A stretch of 64,000 nucleotides of DNA from JAFECT01 sp963838235. Its GTDB lineage: Bacteria > Pseudomonadota > Alphaproteobacteria > Caulobacterales > Caulobacteraceae. Each line of letters opens with the position of its first letter. Within the stretch, counting starts at the first letter, position 1. A program made the translations under genes and the position numbers. The stretch lies in contig CAWIQJ010000005.1 of NCBI GenBank assembly GCA_963838235.1, forward strand, positions 682,001 to 746,000, given 5' to 3'. The notes under the pieces were generated by a model, which did not search any database, was not told where the DNA came from, and saw only the letters and a program-made list of their open reading frames with translations. Positions 9,091 through 18,659 of the stretch are shown here, in pieces.

Positions 9091-11442
9091 CTACTGCTGC
9101 GGTCCGTCGTTGTCGCCCTCGTCGCCGTAGTCGATGTCGCGGTCGCGCCTGGTTTCGAAGCCGAAGGCGTAGATCAGGCTGAAGAACACCACCCGGGTCG
9201 AGGCGCGGTTGCGGTTGTCTTCGCGCAGGGTCTCGGTGTCGAGGATGCTGTCGTTGTGCATGGTGTTGAACACGTCCTGGGCGGTGACCAGCATCGACAG
9301 GTGGGTGTCGAACTTGTGCCGGTAGCCCAGGTTCAGCGCGCCGCGCGGCTCGGTGAAACCCTGGGGCGCCAAGCGTTCGCCGAAATAATTGACGTGGGCC
9401 TGTAACATATCGGTCGGCGTCACCTGCCAGGTGACCGAACCGCGCGCGCGGCCGCTGACGCCCGAGCGCAGTTGCGCAAAGCCCAGCGAACGCGCATCGA
9501 TCTGGTCCCAGGCCGCGTCGCCGGAGACGTTGAAGTTCAGCGTCGGCGTAATGTGCGCGGCGGCGATCAGCTCGAGCCCCGCGCTCTTGCTGTGGCCGAG
9601 GTTCTCCAGCGTCGACAGCAGCACCCCGTCGCCGAGGCTGTCCTGCACCGTGGTCACCGAGTGCTCGTTGTCCTTGTAGAAAAAGGTCGCGAGATAGTTG
9701 GTGGCGCCCTGGCGATAGCGATAGCCCGCCTCCCACGACTGGGTCTCCTGGGGCCGCAGGTTCGGGTTGCCCCCGGAGATGTTGAGCGGACCCTGGATCA
9801 CCTGGAAGGGATCGAACTGCATCGGTTGGGGCCGCTGGACGCGCTGGCTGTAGCTGGCGACCAGGGCTTGGGTGTCGGTGAGGTCCCACTGCAGGTGCAG
9901 CGAGGGATAGAACCGGCCCTGGTCGTTCTTGCCGGTCATCGCGGACGTCACATCGTCGATGTTGATCTGACTGGTCTCGTAGCGCAGGCCGGCCAGGACG
10001 GTGAGCTTGCCCAGCGGCTGCTGGTAGGTGGTGTAGAGGGAATTGATCTGACGGTTGAAGTGGAAGATGTCCGTCTCGCCGGGTGATGACGGCGCGGTCG
10101 GGGTCAGCGCGCCCTGGAAGCCGGAGTTGTCGACGTCGTCGTTTTCGATCTTCACTTCGGCGCCGGCCTTGAAGCGGCCGCTGAACGGCATCGGCCGCTG
10201 ATAGTCGAGCTTGATATCGGTCAGGGTGGTGACGCTGTCGGTGACCTGTTTGTCGAAGGTGTCGCCGATCGCGGGTACGAGGTTGTCGTCGGTGAAATTC
10301 TGGCTGGAGTTGTAGGGCGTGCGGCTCTGCTGCAGGCTGAGCGACAGGTTGTGCTGGTCGCCGGTGAAGTCGTGGCGAAGGCTCGCCTCGGCGGTGGCGT
10401 GGGTCAGGTCGGTGTCGGTGCGGCCGCTGCGCTGCTCGTCCTGGATGACGGCGCCGGTTCCGTCCTCGCCCAGGATGGTGGAGGTCGCGCGGTTTTCGGA
10501 ATTGGAGCCGAAGACGGTGATGCCCGCGCTCAGCCGGGTCGCGTCGCTGATGTCGTAGTCGACCTTGCCGCGCACGGCATAGCTGTCGCGGTCGCCGTGG
10601 GTCTGGCCGGTGGAGTTGGTGGAGAAGGTCGGCGCGCCGGTGGCGTCGAAGCCCTCGCGCGTGTCGTTCGACTCGCCGCGCTGCACCTCGTGGCGCCAGA
10701 ACAGGTTGCCGGTGACGGTCAGCGAACCTGCGTGATAGGCGCCGTTGACGCCGAGGTTGTAGCGGCCGTCGGGGCTGACCGCGGCGCGCACCGAGCCTGA
10801 GACGCCCTTGCGGCCGCCGCGCTTGGTCTGTTTGGTGATCAGGTTGATGATCCCGGCCGAGCCGTCGGGCGAGAATTCCGCGGAGGGATTGGTCATCACC
10901 TCGACGCGTTCGTACTCGTCGGCGGGTACGGTGAGCAGGGCCTGGCCCGAGCCCGGCCCGGAGAACAGGCTGGACGGCTTGCCGTCGACCAGGATCTGCA
11001 CGCCGGAATCGCCGCGGACCGAAATCTTGCCGTTCAGATCCACGTCCACGCCCGGCACGTCGCGCAACGCGTCCGCCACCGAGCCGCCGGCCTGGACCAT
11101 CAGGTCGTGGCTGATGTCGTAGCTCAGCCTGTCGATCGAGGTGTGCATCTCGGTCTTGACCGTCACCGTGACGCCGCGGACGGTGGTGGCGCCGGGTTCG
11201 GGTTTGGCGACCTTGTCGCCGGGTTTGGGCGCGGGCTTGTCGGCGGGCGGCCGGCGATGATGCGGATGCTGGGTCCGCGTCTGGCTCTGGTCGTCGCTCG
11301 GGGGCTGCTGGGGATCGGCCGGGGGGGCGTCCTGCGCGAGCGCCGCGCCCGCGGGCGCAAGCGCCGCCACGGCGGCGAGCCACGCCCACCGTCTCCGCCC
11401 CGACCCGGTCAGGGCGACAAACTCCTGTAAGAATTGAAACAC
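9091..11442 (-). CDS. TonB-dependent outer membrane receptor, copy A of five
   Basis: The 783-residue protein has a signal peptide ending near AAGAALAQ (residue ~37) and a Pro/Gln/Lys-rich periplasmic linker to about residue 88. A TonB-box-like segment follows (TTVRGVTVTVKTE). The plug domain (about 95-215) has VADALRDVPGVDVDLNGKIS, VRGDSGVQILVDGKPSSLFS and EVMTNPSAEFSPDGSAGIIN. The rest is a beta-barrel with alternating strands ending VFFSLIYAFGF and an acidic tail. This is the plug plus OMP_b-brl_3-type architecture. Such receptors import scarce ligands with energy from TonB, and the ligand here is unknown. The start is a GTG at 11442, with no better start downstream. It is the last of five same-strand paralogues and the one nearest the GH92 gene. 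Confidence 0.92.
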   Translation of the reverse strand: MFQFLQEFVALTGSGRRRWAWLAAVAALAPAGAALAQDAPPADPQQPPSDDQSQTRTQHPHHRRPPADKPAPKPGDKVAKPEPGATTVRGVTVTVKTEMHTSIDRLSYDISHDLMVQAGGSVADALRDVPGVDVDLNGKISVRGDSGVQILVDGKPSSLFSGPGSGQALLTVPADEYERVEVMTNPSAEFSPDGSAGIINLITKQTKRGGRKGVSGSVRAAVSPDGRYNLGVNGAYHAGSLTVTGNLFWRHEVQRGESNDTREGFDATGAPTFSTNSTGQTHGDRDSYAVRGKVDYDISDATRLSAGITVFGSNSENRATSTILGEDGTGAVIQDEQRSGRTDTDLTHATAEASLRHDFTGDQHNLSLSLQQSRTPYNSSQNFTDDNLVPAIGDTFDKQVTDSVTTLTDIKLDYQRPMPFSGRFKAGAEVKIENDDVDNSGFQGALTPTAPSSPGETDIFHFNRQINSLYTTYQQPLGKLTVLAGLRYETSQINIDDVTSAMTGKNDQGRFYPSLHLQWDLTDTQALVASYSQRVQRPQPMQFDPFQVIQGPLNISGGNPNLRPQETQSWEAGYRYRQGATNYLATFFYKDNEHSVTTVQDSLGDGVLLSTLENLGHSKSAGLELIAAAHITPTLNFNVSGDAAWDQIDARSLGFAQLRSGVSGRARGSVTWQVTPTDMLQAHVNYFGERLAPQGFTEPRGALNLGYRHKFDTHLSMLVTAQDVFNTMHNDSILDTETLREDNRNRASTRVVFFSLIYAFGFETRRDRDIDYGDEGDNDGPQQ

Positions 11443-11524
11443 CTAAGCTGATCCCCGCGCCGTCTTCAGGAAAAGAACGTGCCGGGCGCGATTGTCCGTC
11501 GCTCCGGAGGGGTTGGCGAGCGCG

Positions 11525-13840
11525 CTAGTGCGGCGGCGCGCCGGTCTGTTCGCCGTAGTCGAAGTCCGGCTGCTGCTGGCGACCGCGCGGCGCGGCGCCG
11601 AAGCTCAGGGTCAGGCCCAGGAAGACGGCGCGGTCGTGCTGGTGGAAGACGCTGTTCCCGCGCAGGAGCGGGCTGTCGTAGACGGTCGTCTGCCCCGCGG
11701 TGTTGAACAGGTCCTGGCCGGTGACGAGGAAGCTGAGCGTGTCGGTAAGCTTGCGCCGGTAGCCGAGGTTCACCGTGGGCTTCCTCTCGGTGAAGCCCTG
11801 GGGCGTCAGGGTGCGCCCGCTCGCCGAGGCGTTCACCTGCAGAAAGTCCTTCGGATCGATCTGCCAGTTGATCGAGGCGCGACCGGCGACCGTGGTGTCC
11901 GAGCGCGTTTCGGTGAAGCCCAGAGCCGAACCGTCGATCTCGTTCCAATAGAGGTTGCCGCTGACGTTGTAGCTGAAGCCGTGCGGCAGCTTGCCGCTCG
12001 CCACCAGTTCGAGGCCGGCGTCCTTGCTGCGCGTCAGATTCTCCTGGGTGGTCAGCAGCAGGCCATCGCCGACGTCGCTGGTGACTGAGGTCACGCCGCC
12101 GGTGTTCAGCTTGTAATAGACCGTCGCGATATAGAACTGGCCGCCGCCGCGGTATTGCCAGCTGCCCTCGAAGTCTTTGGTCTGCTCCGGCTGCAGGCGC
12201 GGGTTGCCCGCACTTTCGCTGAACGGGCCGGTGACGCGCACGAAGGGATCGAACTGGTTGTTGCCGGGCCGCTGGATGCGCTCGCTGTAGCTCGCCATCA
12301 GCGACTGGCTGTCGTTGATCGCGTAGGAAAGGTGCAGCGTTGGATAGAGGTGCGTGTCGCTCGAGCGCGCCTGGGACGCCGTGGTGATGTCGTCGATGTC
12401 GAGGCTTTCGTTTTCGAGACGAAGACCGCCCAGCACGGTCAGCTTGCCGAACGGTTGCTGGTAGGTGATATAGCCCGCCGACACCGTGCGCTGGAAACGG
12501 AAGCGGTCCGACTGGCTCGGATCGTCCGGCGCAGTGGACGAGGCCGCGTCCAGGAACCCGTCGGTGGTGATGAGGGCGTCCTCCGCCCTGACGTCCCAGC
12601 CCGCCTTCAGCTTACCGTCCGAAGGCATGGGCCGCACATAGTCGCCCGAAAACTGTGTCGTGTTATCGAGCGTGTCCTGGTCCGACCGCTCGAAACTGTC
12701 CGGTTCGATCGGTGCGAGAAACACTTCGTCAAACGCTGACCGGTCGGAGAAATCGCCGCGATCGTGGGTGAGCGCGACGCTCAGGTTGTGATCGTCGCCT
12801 TCGAAGTCCCGGCGGAGTTTCAGCTCGCCGTGCAGAAACTGTCCGTCGATGCTGCTGGTCGAGGCCTGGTCGATGTCTTCGACCACGGCGCCGGTGCCGT
12901 TCGACAGTATGGAATCGGTTGTTCCGTCCGCGTGTCCGCCGAAATGAAAGGCGTTCAGGCCGGCGGTCAGGGTGGTCTTCGGATCGAAGGTCCAGGTGAC
13001 GTTGCCGGCGCCGTACTCGAAGGCCGAGCGGAAGTCGCCGCCGCCCTGGGACGTGTTGGACGTGAGCAGTGCGCCGGTCGGGTCGAAGTTCTGCGTCGTT
13101 CCGGACGAGATCTGAGGCTGGTCGTCGTGACCGCCGCCGGCATAGAGGATGACGGTGAGTTTGTCGGTGTGGATCGTGCCGTTGGCGCCGCCGCGATAGC
13201 GGTCGCTGGCGGCGACCGACGCGCGTACCGATCCGAAGCTGCCCATCGGGTGACGCTTCTTCGAGATCAGGTTGATGATCCCGGCCGTTCCGTCCGGCGA
13301 GAAGGCGGCGGAGGGGTTGGTCATCACCTCCACACGCTCGTACTGGTCGGCGGGTATCTGCAGCAGCGCCTGGCCGCCGCCGGGGCCGGTGAACATCGGC
13401 GCCGGCTTGCCGTCGACCATGATGGTGACGCCCGACTGCCCGCGCAGGGTCACCGCGCCGTTCACGTCGACGTCGACCGACGGCACGTTGCGCAGCGAGT
13501 CCGCAAGGGACGCGCCGTTCTGGGCCCCCAGGTCCTTGGAGATGTCGTAGCTGCGGCGGTCGATGTCGCTGCGCACCGCCGCCTGCTCGGCGGTGACGGT
13601 GACGCTCTGCACGGTGGTGGATTGGGCCTTGTCGGGCTTCTTGTCTTTGCCGCTCTTGTCGGCCGGGGTCTTGTCGGGCGCGGGGGCCGGCGTCTGCGCC
13701 GGAGTTTGAGCGGGGGCGTCGGACTGGGCGACGGCGGCGCCCGACAGGGCCATGGCGAGGGCGAAGGCCCCCACGCCGGCGAGACGCGCGAGTTTAGGGC
13801 TGCGGCGCGCGTCCGCGGTCATAGGCGCAGGCATAGGCAC
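11525..13840 (-). CDS. TonB-dependent outer membrane receptor, copy B of five
   Basis: The 771-residue protein has a signal peptide (ending ALSGAAVAQ) and a linker very rich in Lys, Asp and Pro (DKTPADKSGKDKKPDKAQ). A TonB-box-like TTVQSVTVTAEQ is followed by a plug with SLADSLRNVPSVDVDVNGAV and QSGVTIMVDGKPAPMFTGPG. The start is a GTG at 13840, placed six bases after AGGGGG. Barrel motifs shared with the other copies include LTTQENLTRSKDAGLELVAS and NVSGNLYWNEIDGSALGFTE. The C-terminus ends AVFLGLTLSFGAAPRG plus a charged tail. The reading frame is intact. The gap to copy A is about 80 bases and shows no clear terminator, so A and B could share a transcript. Confidence 0.92.
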   Translation of the reverse strand: MPMPAPMTADARRSPKLARLAGVGAFALAMALSGAAVAQSDAPAQTPAQTPAPAPDKTPADKSGKDKKPDKAQSTTVQSVTVTAEQAAVRSDIDRRSYDISKDLGAQNGASLADSLRNVPSVDVDVNGAVTLRGQSGVTIMVDGKPAPMFTGPGGGQALLQIPADQYERVEVMTNPSAAFSPDGTAGIINLISKKRHPMGSFGSVRASVAASDRYRGGANGTIHTDKLTVILYAGGGHDDQPQISSGTTQNFDPTGALLTSNTSQGGGDFRSAFEYGAGNVTWTFDPKTTLTAGLNAFHFGGHADGTTDSILSNGTGAVVEDIDQASTSSIDGQFLHGELKLRRDFEGDDHNLSVALTHDRGDFSDRSAFDEVFLAPIEPDSFERSDQDTLDNTTQFSGDYVRPMPSDGKLKAGWDVRAEDALITTDGFLDAASSTAPDDPSQSDRFRFQRTVSAGYITYQQPFGKLTVLGGLRLENESLDIDDITTASQARSSDTHLYPTLHLSYAINDSQSLMASYSERIQRPGNNQFDPFVRVTGPFSESAGNPRLQPEQTKDFEGSWQYRGGGQFYIATVYYKLNTGGVTSVTSDVGDGLLLTTQENLTRSKDAGLELVASGKLPHGFSYNVSGNLYWNEIDGSALGFTETRSDTTVAGRASINWQIDPKDFLQVNASASGRTLTPQGFTERKPTVNLGYRRKLTDTLSFLVTGQDLFNTAGQTTVYDSPLLRGNSVFHQHDRAVFLGLTLSFGAAPRGRQQQPDFDYGEQTGAPPH

Positions 13841-13939
13841 AAGAATCCCCCTGGAGCGGCCGGGTTCGGCCGAGTCTCAGCGGGCCGGATACCTCAATGT
13901 AATGGCGGCATTGTTAAGGCGGAATGGGGCGGGAAGCCG

Positions 13940-16222
13940 CTAGTTCGCCCCCTGTCCGAAATCGATGGCGGGTGTGTTCTTGGCGGCACGCCCGAAGCTG
14001 TAGGTGAAACTGAAAAGAACCGCCCGGTCGCGCACCTGGTAACGGTTTTCACCGACCAGATCCGGGCTGTCGTAGATCGTTCGGTGGCGGTTGGAGTCCA
14101 GCACGTCCTGGGCGGTGAGGAACAGCGACAGGTGATCACTGATCTTGTGCCGGTAGCCGACGTTCAGATAGCCGCGCGGATCGACGAAGCCCTGGGGCAT
14201 CAGCGACTTTCCGATCAGGCCCATGTCGAGCTGAACTTCATCCTTCGGCGTCGCGTCCCAGATGATCGAGCCGTGGCCGCTGTAGGTGTCGGCCGACCTC
14301 GGCGTGGGAAAACCGAGCGCCTGCGCATCGATCTCGTTCCAGGAGCCGAAGCCCGAGAGATTGTAGCGAAGGGTCGGGGTCAGCCGGCCGGCGGCGCTGA
14401 GTTCGAGGCCGGCGGACTTGCTGCGGGTGAGGTTCTCTTGCGTGCTCAACTGGACGCCGCCGCCTAGGTCGGTGTTCACCGACGTCACGCCGCGCTGACT
14501 GTCCTTGTAGAACAGGGTGGCCAGGTAATAGGTCGGGCCCGCCCTGTACTGATAGCCCGCCTCGTAGGACTGGGTGACCTCGGGCTTCAGGTCCGGATTG
14601 CCGGCGGAAATGTTGAGCGGACCGTAGATTACCCGGAACGGGTCGAACTCACTGGGCGACGGGCGTTCGATCCGCTCGCTGTAGCCGAACTGCAATTGCT
14701 GAGCGTCGGTGAACTGCCAACCGAGATGCAGCGTCGGATAGAGCCGCGCGTCGTCGTTGTGGCCGGTGATGCTCTGGGTGACCTGGTCGATGTCGATGCG
14801 GCTGCTTTCGTAACGCAGACCGCCGAGCAGGGTCAGTTTGCCGATCGGCTGTTCATAGGTGACGTAGGCGGCGTCGATGCGCCGGGTGAACTGGAACTGG
14901 TCGGTTTGGGCGGGATCGAACGGCGCGAGCGGCGAGGTCGCGCCGTCGAAGCCGAGGTTCTGGATCCGATCGTTTTCCACCGTTAAGGCGTAGCCGGTCT
15001 TGAAGCGCCCCTCGCCGGGCATCGGTCGCTGATAGTCGGCCTGGAAATCGGTTTCAGTCTCAGTGTTGTTGCTGTTCAGCTCGTCGAAGACCGTCCCGGC
15101 CGCTGGCACAAGGTTCAGAACCGTGTCCGGCCTCGTCTGATCGTCGATCCGGCAACTCTGAGAAAGGTCAATGACCAGGTTGTTGTCTTGGTCGCCGGCA
15201 AAGTTGTGCTGCAGCGTGGCGTCCACACTGCCGATGTCGGCCTGGCGAAGGTTCAACAGCGATCGATCAAAAACCAGTTGCGGCGTTCCGCCCGCATCAT
15301 CGACGGTTGCTTCCCCGTCCTGGCGAACCTTCAGCTGCGCGAAACCATCCTGGATCGACGCGTTGAATCGCGTGGCCGGATCGAATTGATATTCGAGGTT
15401 GGCGCTGACGCCTTCGTTGTCGCCATAACCCCGCGCGCGAGACGCGCTTTGAGTGGAGGTGTCCAGGAGGCCGCCCACAAACGCATCGCTGGACCCGGCG
15501 CCCCCGTTGTCGATGACGCCGCGGTTGGCGTAGACGCCGCCCGACAGGGTCAGCTTGCCGACCTGGTAGGAGCCGCGAATACTCGACCGCCATTGGCCGT
15601 CGGTGCCGAGCGACGCGCGCACGCTGCCGGAGGCGCCGGGCGGTTGGGTCTTCTTGCTGATCAGGTTGATGATGCCGGCCGTACCCTCGGGCGAAAACTC
15701 CGCCGACGGGGTGGTCATCACTTCGACGCGCGAGAACTGGTCGGCTGGAACCGAGGTGAGTGGGCCGAGGTGCGACGGCTTGCCGTCCACCAGAATGGTC
15801 ACGTCGCTGTCGCCGCGAATGGAAATCGCGCCCTGCAGGTCCACCTGCACGCCCGGCACGTTCCGCAAGGCGTCGGTCACCGACGCGCCGCTCTGCGTCT
15901 GCAGGTCCTTGCTGATGTCGTAGCTGCGCCGGTCCGGTGAACTGCGGAAGCTGTTGTCGCCGGTGACCGTCACGCCCTTGACGGTGGTCGAGCCCTTGGC
16001 GTCCTGCTTGTCCTTGGCGCTTGCGTCAGGTTTCGGCTTGGCGGTGGCGGTGTCCTTCTTCTGCGCGTCGGTCTGGGACGGTTGGGTTTGAGGCGCGGGC
16101 GTCTGGTCCGATGGCGCCGGCGCGGACTGGGCAAGGGCGGGCGCCGCGGCGACCAGGGCCGCGGCGCAGATCAGGCCCGCACACGGCGCGCGGCGGCGTA
16201 GTCCCCGATCGCTTCCCACCAC
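13940..16222 (-). CDS. TonB-dependent outer membrane receptor, copy C of five
   Basis: The 760-residue protein has a signal peptide ending AAPALAQ and a Gln/Thr/Lys linker (TQPSQTDAQKKDTATAKPKP). A TonB-box-like TTVKGVTVTGDNS is followed by a plug with SVTDALRNVPGVQVDLQGAI and IRGDSDVTILVDGKPSHLGP. This copy lacks the SGPG-x-GQ insert after the DGKPS loop that copies A, B and E carry. The barrel ends AVLFSFTYSFGRAAKN plus a short tail. Two adjacent GTG codons could start it (16222 and 16219). GGGAGG is better spaced for the second, a one-residue difference. A TGGCCA-N7-TGGCCA repeat lies upstream at 16244-16262. The substrate cannot be read from the sequence. Confidence 0.92.
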   Translation of the reverse strand: MVGSDRGLRRRAPCAGLICAAALVAAAPALAQSAPAPSDQTPAPQTQPSQTDAQKKDTATAKPKPDASAKDKQDAKGSTTVKGVTVTGDNSFRSSPDRRSYDISKDLQTQSGASVTDALRNVPGVQVDLQGAISIRGDSDVTILVDGKPSHLGPLTSVPADQFSRVEVMTTPSAEFSPEGTAGIINLISKKTQPPGASGSVRASLGTDGQWRSSIRGSYQVGKLTLSGGVYANRGVIDNGGAGSSDAFVGGLLDTSTQSASRARGYGDNEGVSANLEYQFDPATRFNASIQDGFAQLKVRQDGEATVDDAGGTPQLVFDRSLLNLRQADIGSVDATLQHNFAGDQDNNLVIDLSQSCRIDDQTRPDTVLNLVPAAGTVFDELNSNNTETETDFQADYQRPMPGEGRFKTGYALTVENDRIQNLGFDGATSPLAPFDPAQTDQFQFTRRIDAAYVTYEQPIGKLTLLGGLRYESSRIDIDQVTQSITGHNDDARLYPTLHLGWQFTDAQQLQFGYSERIERPSPSEFDPFRVIYGPLNISAGNPDLKPEVTQSYEAGYQYRAGPTYYLATLFYKDSQRGVTSVNTDLGGGVQLSTQENLTRSKSAGLELSAAGRLTPTLRYNLSGFGSWNEIDAQALGFPTPRSADTYSGHGSIIWDATPKDEVQLDMGLIGKSLMPQGFVDPRGYLNVGYRHKISDHLSLFLTAQDVLDSNRHRTIYDSPDLVGENRYQVRDRAVLFSFTYSFGRAAKNTPAIDFGQGAN

Positions 16223-16243
16223 AGCCTCCCGTTTAGTCTCTCA

Positions 16244-16262
16244 TGGCCATACAATTTGGCCA
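16244..16262. promoter_or_regulatory. TGGCCA-N7-TGGCCA repeat upstream of receptor C
   Basis: Two palindromic TGGCCA hexamers, 13 bases apart centre to centre, lie 22 bases before the receptor C start codon. A related TGGCAA follows at about 16268. The layout suits a dimeric or tandem repressor site, but nothing ties it to a known regulator. Confidence 0.3.
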
Positions 16263-16314
16263 CGAAATGGCAAAGCTGGGGTTATCGCCGGTCAGATTTA
16301 GGCGATGCCGCCGA

Positions 16315-18582
16315 TCAGTGCGGGCCGCCGCCGGCGCCGAAGTCGAACTGGGGATCGCGCTTGGTCGCGCCGCCGAAGCTGTAGGTCAGGCCGACCAGCA
16401 GTGCGCGCTGGCGAAACTGCAGAGCAATATCCTCGCGCAGAGTCGGCGTGTCGAGGACGGTGTGGAACCGCATCGTGTTCATCACGTCGATGCCGGTGAC
16501 GAACAGCGACAGATGCGGATCGAACTTGTGGCGATAGCCGAGGAAGAGCACGCCGCCGGGCTGCTGATAGCCCTGGGCGGTCAGCCGCTTGCCGACGATG
16601 AATCCGTTGGCTTGGATGAGATCGCCGGGCGTCGCCTGCCACGCAATCGTGCCGTTGCCGCTGAGCGAGTAACCCGTCTCGCGGTTCGGAAATCCCAGCG
16701 GCGTCGCGTCGATCTGGTTCCACGCGCCGTCGGCGGACAGACTGTAGGTGATGGTCTTGAACAGCTTTCCGCTGGCGACGAGCTCCAGGCCTCCGCTTCG
16801 GCTCGACGCCAGGTTCTCCTGCGTGGTCAGGATGACGCCGTTGCCGATGTCCTGTTCCACCGGGGTAACACCTTCGCGGTTGTCCTTGTAGTAAAGCGTG
16901 GCGAGATAATAGCTCTGGCCCTGTTTGTATTGGTAGCCCAGCTCGTAGTCCTGGGTCTGTTGCGGCAACAGAGCGGGGTTGCCCTGGCTGAGGGAGAGCG
17001 GGCCGAGCACGCCGCGAAACGGGTTGAAGTTCTGCGCGTCCGGTCGCTCGATACGCCGGCTGTAGCTCGCCGTCAGCTGCTGTGTGTCGTCGATCTGATA
17101 CGAGACATGCAGGCTGGGATAGAGGCGCGCTTCAACGCGCGAGCCCGTGATGTGCTGGGTCTCCTGGTCGAGATCGATGCGGTTGGTCTCATAGCGCAAG
17201 CCGCCGAGTACTGTGAACTTGCCGAAGGGCTGCTGGTAGGTGGTGTAGATCGCCTGGATCGCGCGATCGAAGTGGAACAGGTCGGTCTCAGCCGGGTCCA
17301 GCGGACCCGTGGGCGTCGGTGCGCTCTGGAAGCCCGTGTTGTTGTACCGGTCGTTCTCGTCGTCGAGCTCGTAACCCGCCTTCAGTTGACCGCCCTTGGG
17401 CATGGGCCGTTCGTAGTCCGCCTTGACGGTGTTGTTGACCGCGACGCTGTCGAACAGGATCGCTTCGAAGCTGTCGGGCAGGGCCGGCAACACATTGACG
17501 TCGGCGTAGTTGTCGAGGGCCGAAATGGTCAGCCGGTTGCTCGAGACGCTGAGTGTGAGGTCGTGCTGGTCGCCGTCGAAGGTCCTGCGCCAGGACAGAT
17601 CGGCCTCTTCGTCTGCAACCGGGAAGGTGTTGTGTTCGACACGATCGTCGATCAGCACCGGGACGCCCGCGCCATTGTCCTCGGAGATCGGCGACGGGCC
17701 GTCGCCCGCCTGGGAGCCGTGGAAAGAGTGCAGGCCGAGGCTCAGGCGCGTCTTGTCGTCCAGATCGTCGTCGAGACCGGCGCTGGCGAACCCGAACACC
17801 TGGACGTTCCTGAGGTTCTCGGCGTCGAAGGACGAAAAGGTCGGCGCGCCGGAACTGTCGAAGCCTTCGCGTGTGTCGGTCCGGCCGCCGCGCAAGAGGT
17901 TGTAGGCTTCGCCGGCGTTCAGGGTGAGGGATATGGGGCCGGAGACGTAGTTCGCGCTGGCGCCAAGGCGCCAGTGGTCGTTCGTACCCTCCATCGCACG
18001 CACCGATCCTGAACTCGCCGCTCCGTGCGATTTCTTCGAAATCAGGTTGATGATCCCGGCCGAGCCGTTCGGTGAGAATTCCGTCGAGGGATTGGTCAGC
18101 ACTTCAGCGCGCTCGTACTGGTCGGCGGGCAGGGATTCCAGCACCTGGGCGCGGCCGGGGCCCGAGAACAGGCTCGACGGCTTGCCGTCGACCAGGATCA
18201 CCACATTACTGTCGCCGCGGATCGACACATTGCCTTGCACGTCGACGTTCACCCCCGGCAGATTGCGCAGCGCGTCGCCGATGGGCGCGCCGGCCTGGGT
18301 CTGCAGGTCCTTGGTGAGGTCGTAGCTCTTGCGATCGATGGCGCTCTTGAAGCCGCCCCGTTCGCCGGTGACCGTCACGCCCTGAACGGTGGTCGAGCCC
18401 TTGTCCGCCGGCTTTTCGGGCGTCTTGTCCTTCTGATCGCTCGGCGCTGGCGGTGGCGCTTGGGTCTGTCCGGCGGGGGTCGGCGGTGGCGGCTGGTCCT
18501 GAGCGGTCGCGGCGGATGCGTCGCTTAACAAGGCTGCGGCGCAGGCCGAGGCGGCGAGCATCAATTTACGACCGTAAATCAT
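16315..18582 (-). CDS. TonB-dependent outer membrane receptor, copy D of five, candidate BlaI target
   Basis: The 755-residue protein has a signal peptide (RKLMLAASACAAALLSDASA), a Pro/Gln-rich linker and a TonB-box-like TTVQGVTVTGERG. The plug has PIGDALRNLPGVNVDVQGNV and RGDSNVVILVDGKPSSLFSG. Barrel motifs match the other copies (LTTQENLASSRSGGLELVAS), and the last strand LVGLTYSFGGATKRDPQFDF is closest to copy E. The first ATG is at 18582 and an in-frame ATG is at 18561. The stretch between them holds a palindrome shared with the blaI leader, so the real start may be the second Met. Keeping the first Met adds the basic RK residues expected of a signal peptide. Neither ATG has a Shine-Dalgarno site. 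It lies directly downstream of blaI and the M56 gene. Confidence 0.92.
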   Translation of the reverse strand: MIYGRKLMLAASACAAALLSDASAATAQDQPPPPTPAGQTQAPPPAPSDQKDKTPEKPADKGSTTVQGVTVTGERGGFKSAIDRKSYDLTKDLQTQAGAPIGDALRNLPGVNVDVQGNVSIRGDSNVVILVDGKPSSLFSGPGRAQVLESLPADQYERAEVLTNPSTEFSPNGSAGIINLISKKSHGAASSGSVRAMEGTNDHWRLGASANYVSGPISLTLNAGEAYNLLRGGRTDTREGFDSSGAPTFSSFDAENLRNVQVFGFASAGLDDDLDDKTRLSLGLHSFHGSQAGDGPSPISEDNGAGVPVLIDDRVEHNTFPVADEEADLSWRRTFDGDQHDLTLSVSSNRLTISALDNYADVNVLPALPDSFEAILFDSVAVNNTVKADYERPMPKGGQLKAGYELDDENDRYNNTGFQSAPTPTGPLDPAETDLFHFDRAIQAIYTTYQQPFGKFTVLGGLRYETNRIDLDQETQHITGSRVEARLYPSLHVSYQIDDTQQLTASYSRRIERPDAQNFNPFRGVLGPLSLSQGNPALLPQQTQDYELGYQYKQGQSYYLATLYYKDNREGVTPVEQDIGNGVILTTQENLASSRSGGLELVASGKLFKTITYSLSADGAWNQIDATPLGFPNRETGYSLSGNGTIAWQATPGDLIQANGFIVGKRLTAQGYQQPGGVLFLGYRHKFDPHLSLFVTGIDVMNTMRFHTVLDTPTLREDIALQFRQRALLVGLTYSFGGATKRDPQFDFGAGGGPH
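18562..18580. promoter_or_regulatory. Candidate BlaI-type operator at the start of receptor D
   Basis: The site contains TTTACGACCGTAAA (18565-18578 on the plus strand), a perfect 6-2-6 palindrome. Its core TACG-AC-CGTA follows the half-site spacing of BlaI/MecI operators (TACA-N2-TGTA). Over 19 bases it matches the blaI leader site (19887-19905) at 15 positions. A further half-site GTAAATT occurs at about 18601-18607, between a possible -35 (TTGACG read on the minus strand, near 18617) and the start codon. Confidence 0.6.
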
Positions 18583-18659
18583 GGGTCATGATTGACGCGT
18601 GTAAATTTGTTCGTCAAGGGCAAATCGACGAGCCGCCATGCGCCGGTCTCAGCCGGTGG

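Noticed and set aside
9472..14467. Long plus-strand open frames opposite the TonB receptors, up to 567 codons
   Set aside because: They are antisense shadows of GC-rich coding DNA. They lack domain-like sequence and ribosome-binding sites, and the minus-strand frames encode clear receptors.
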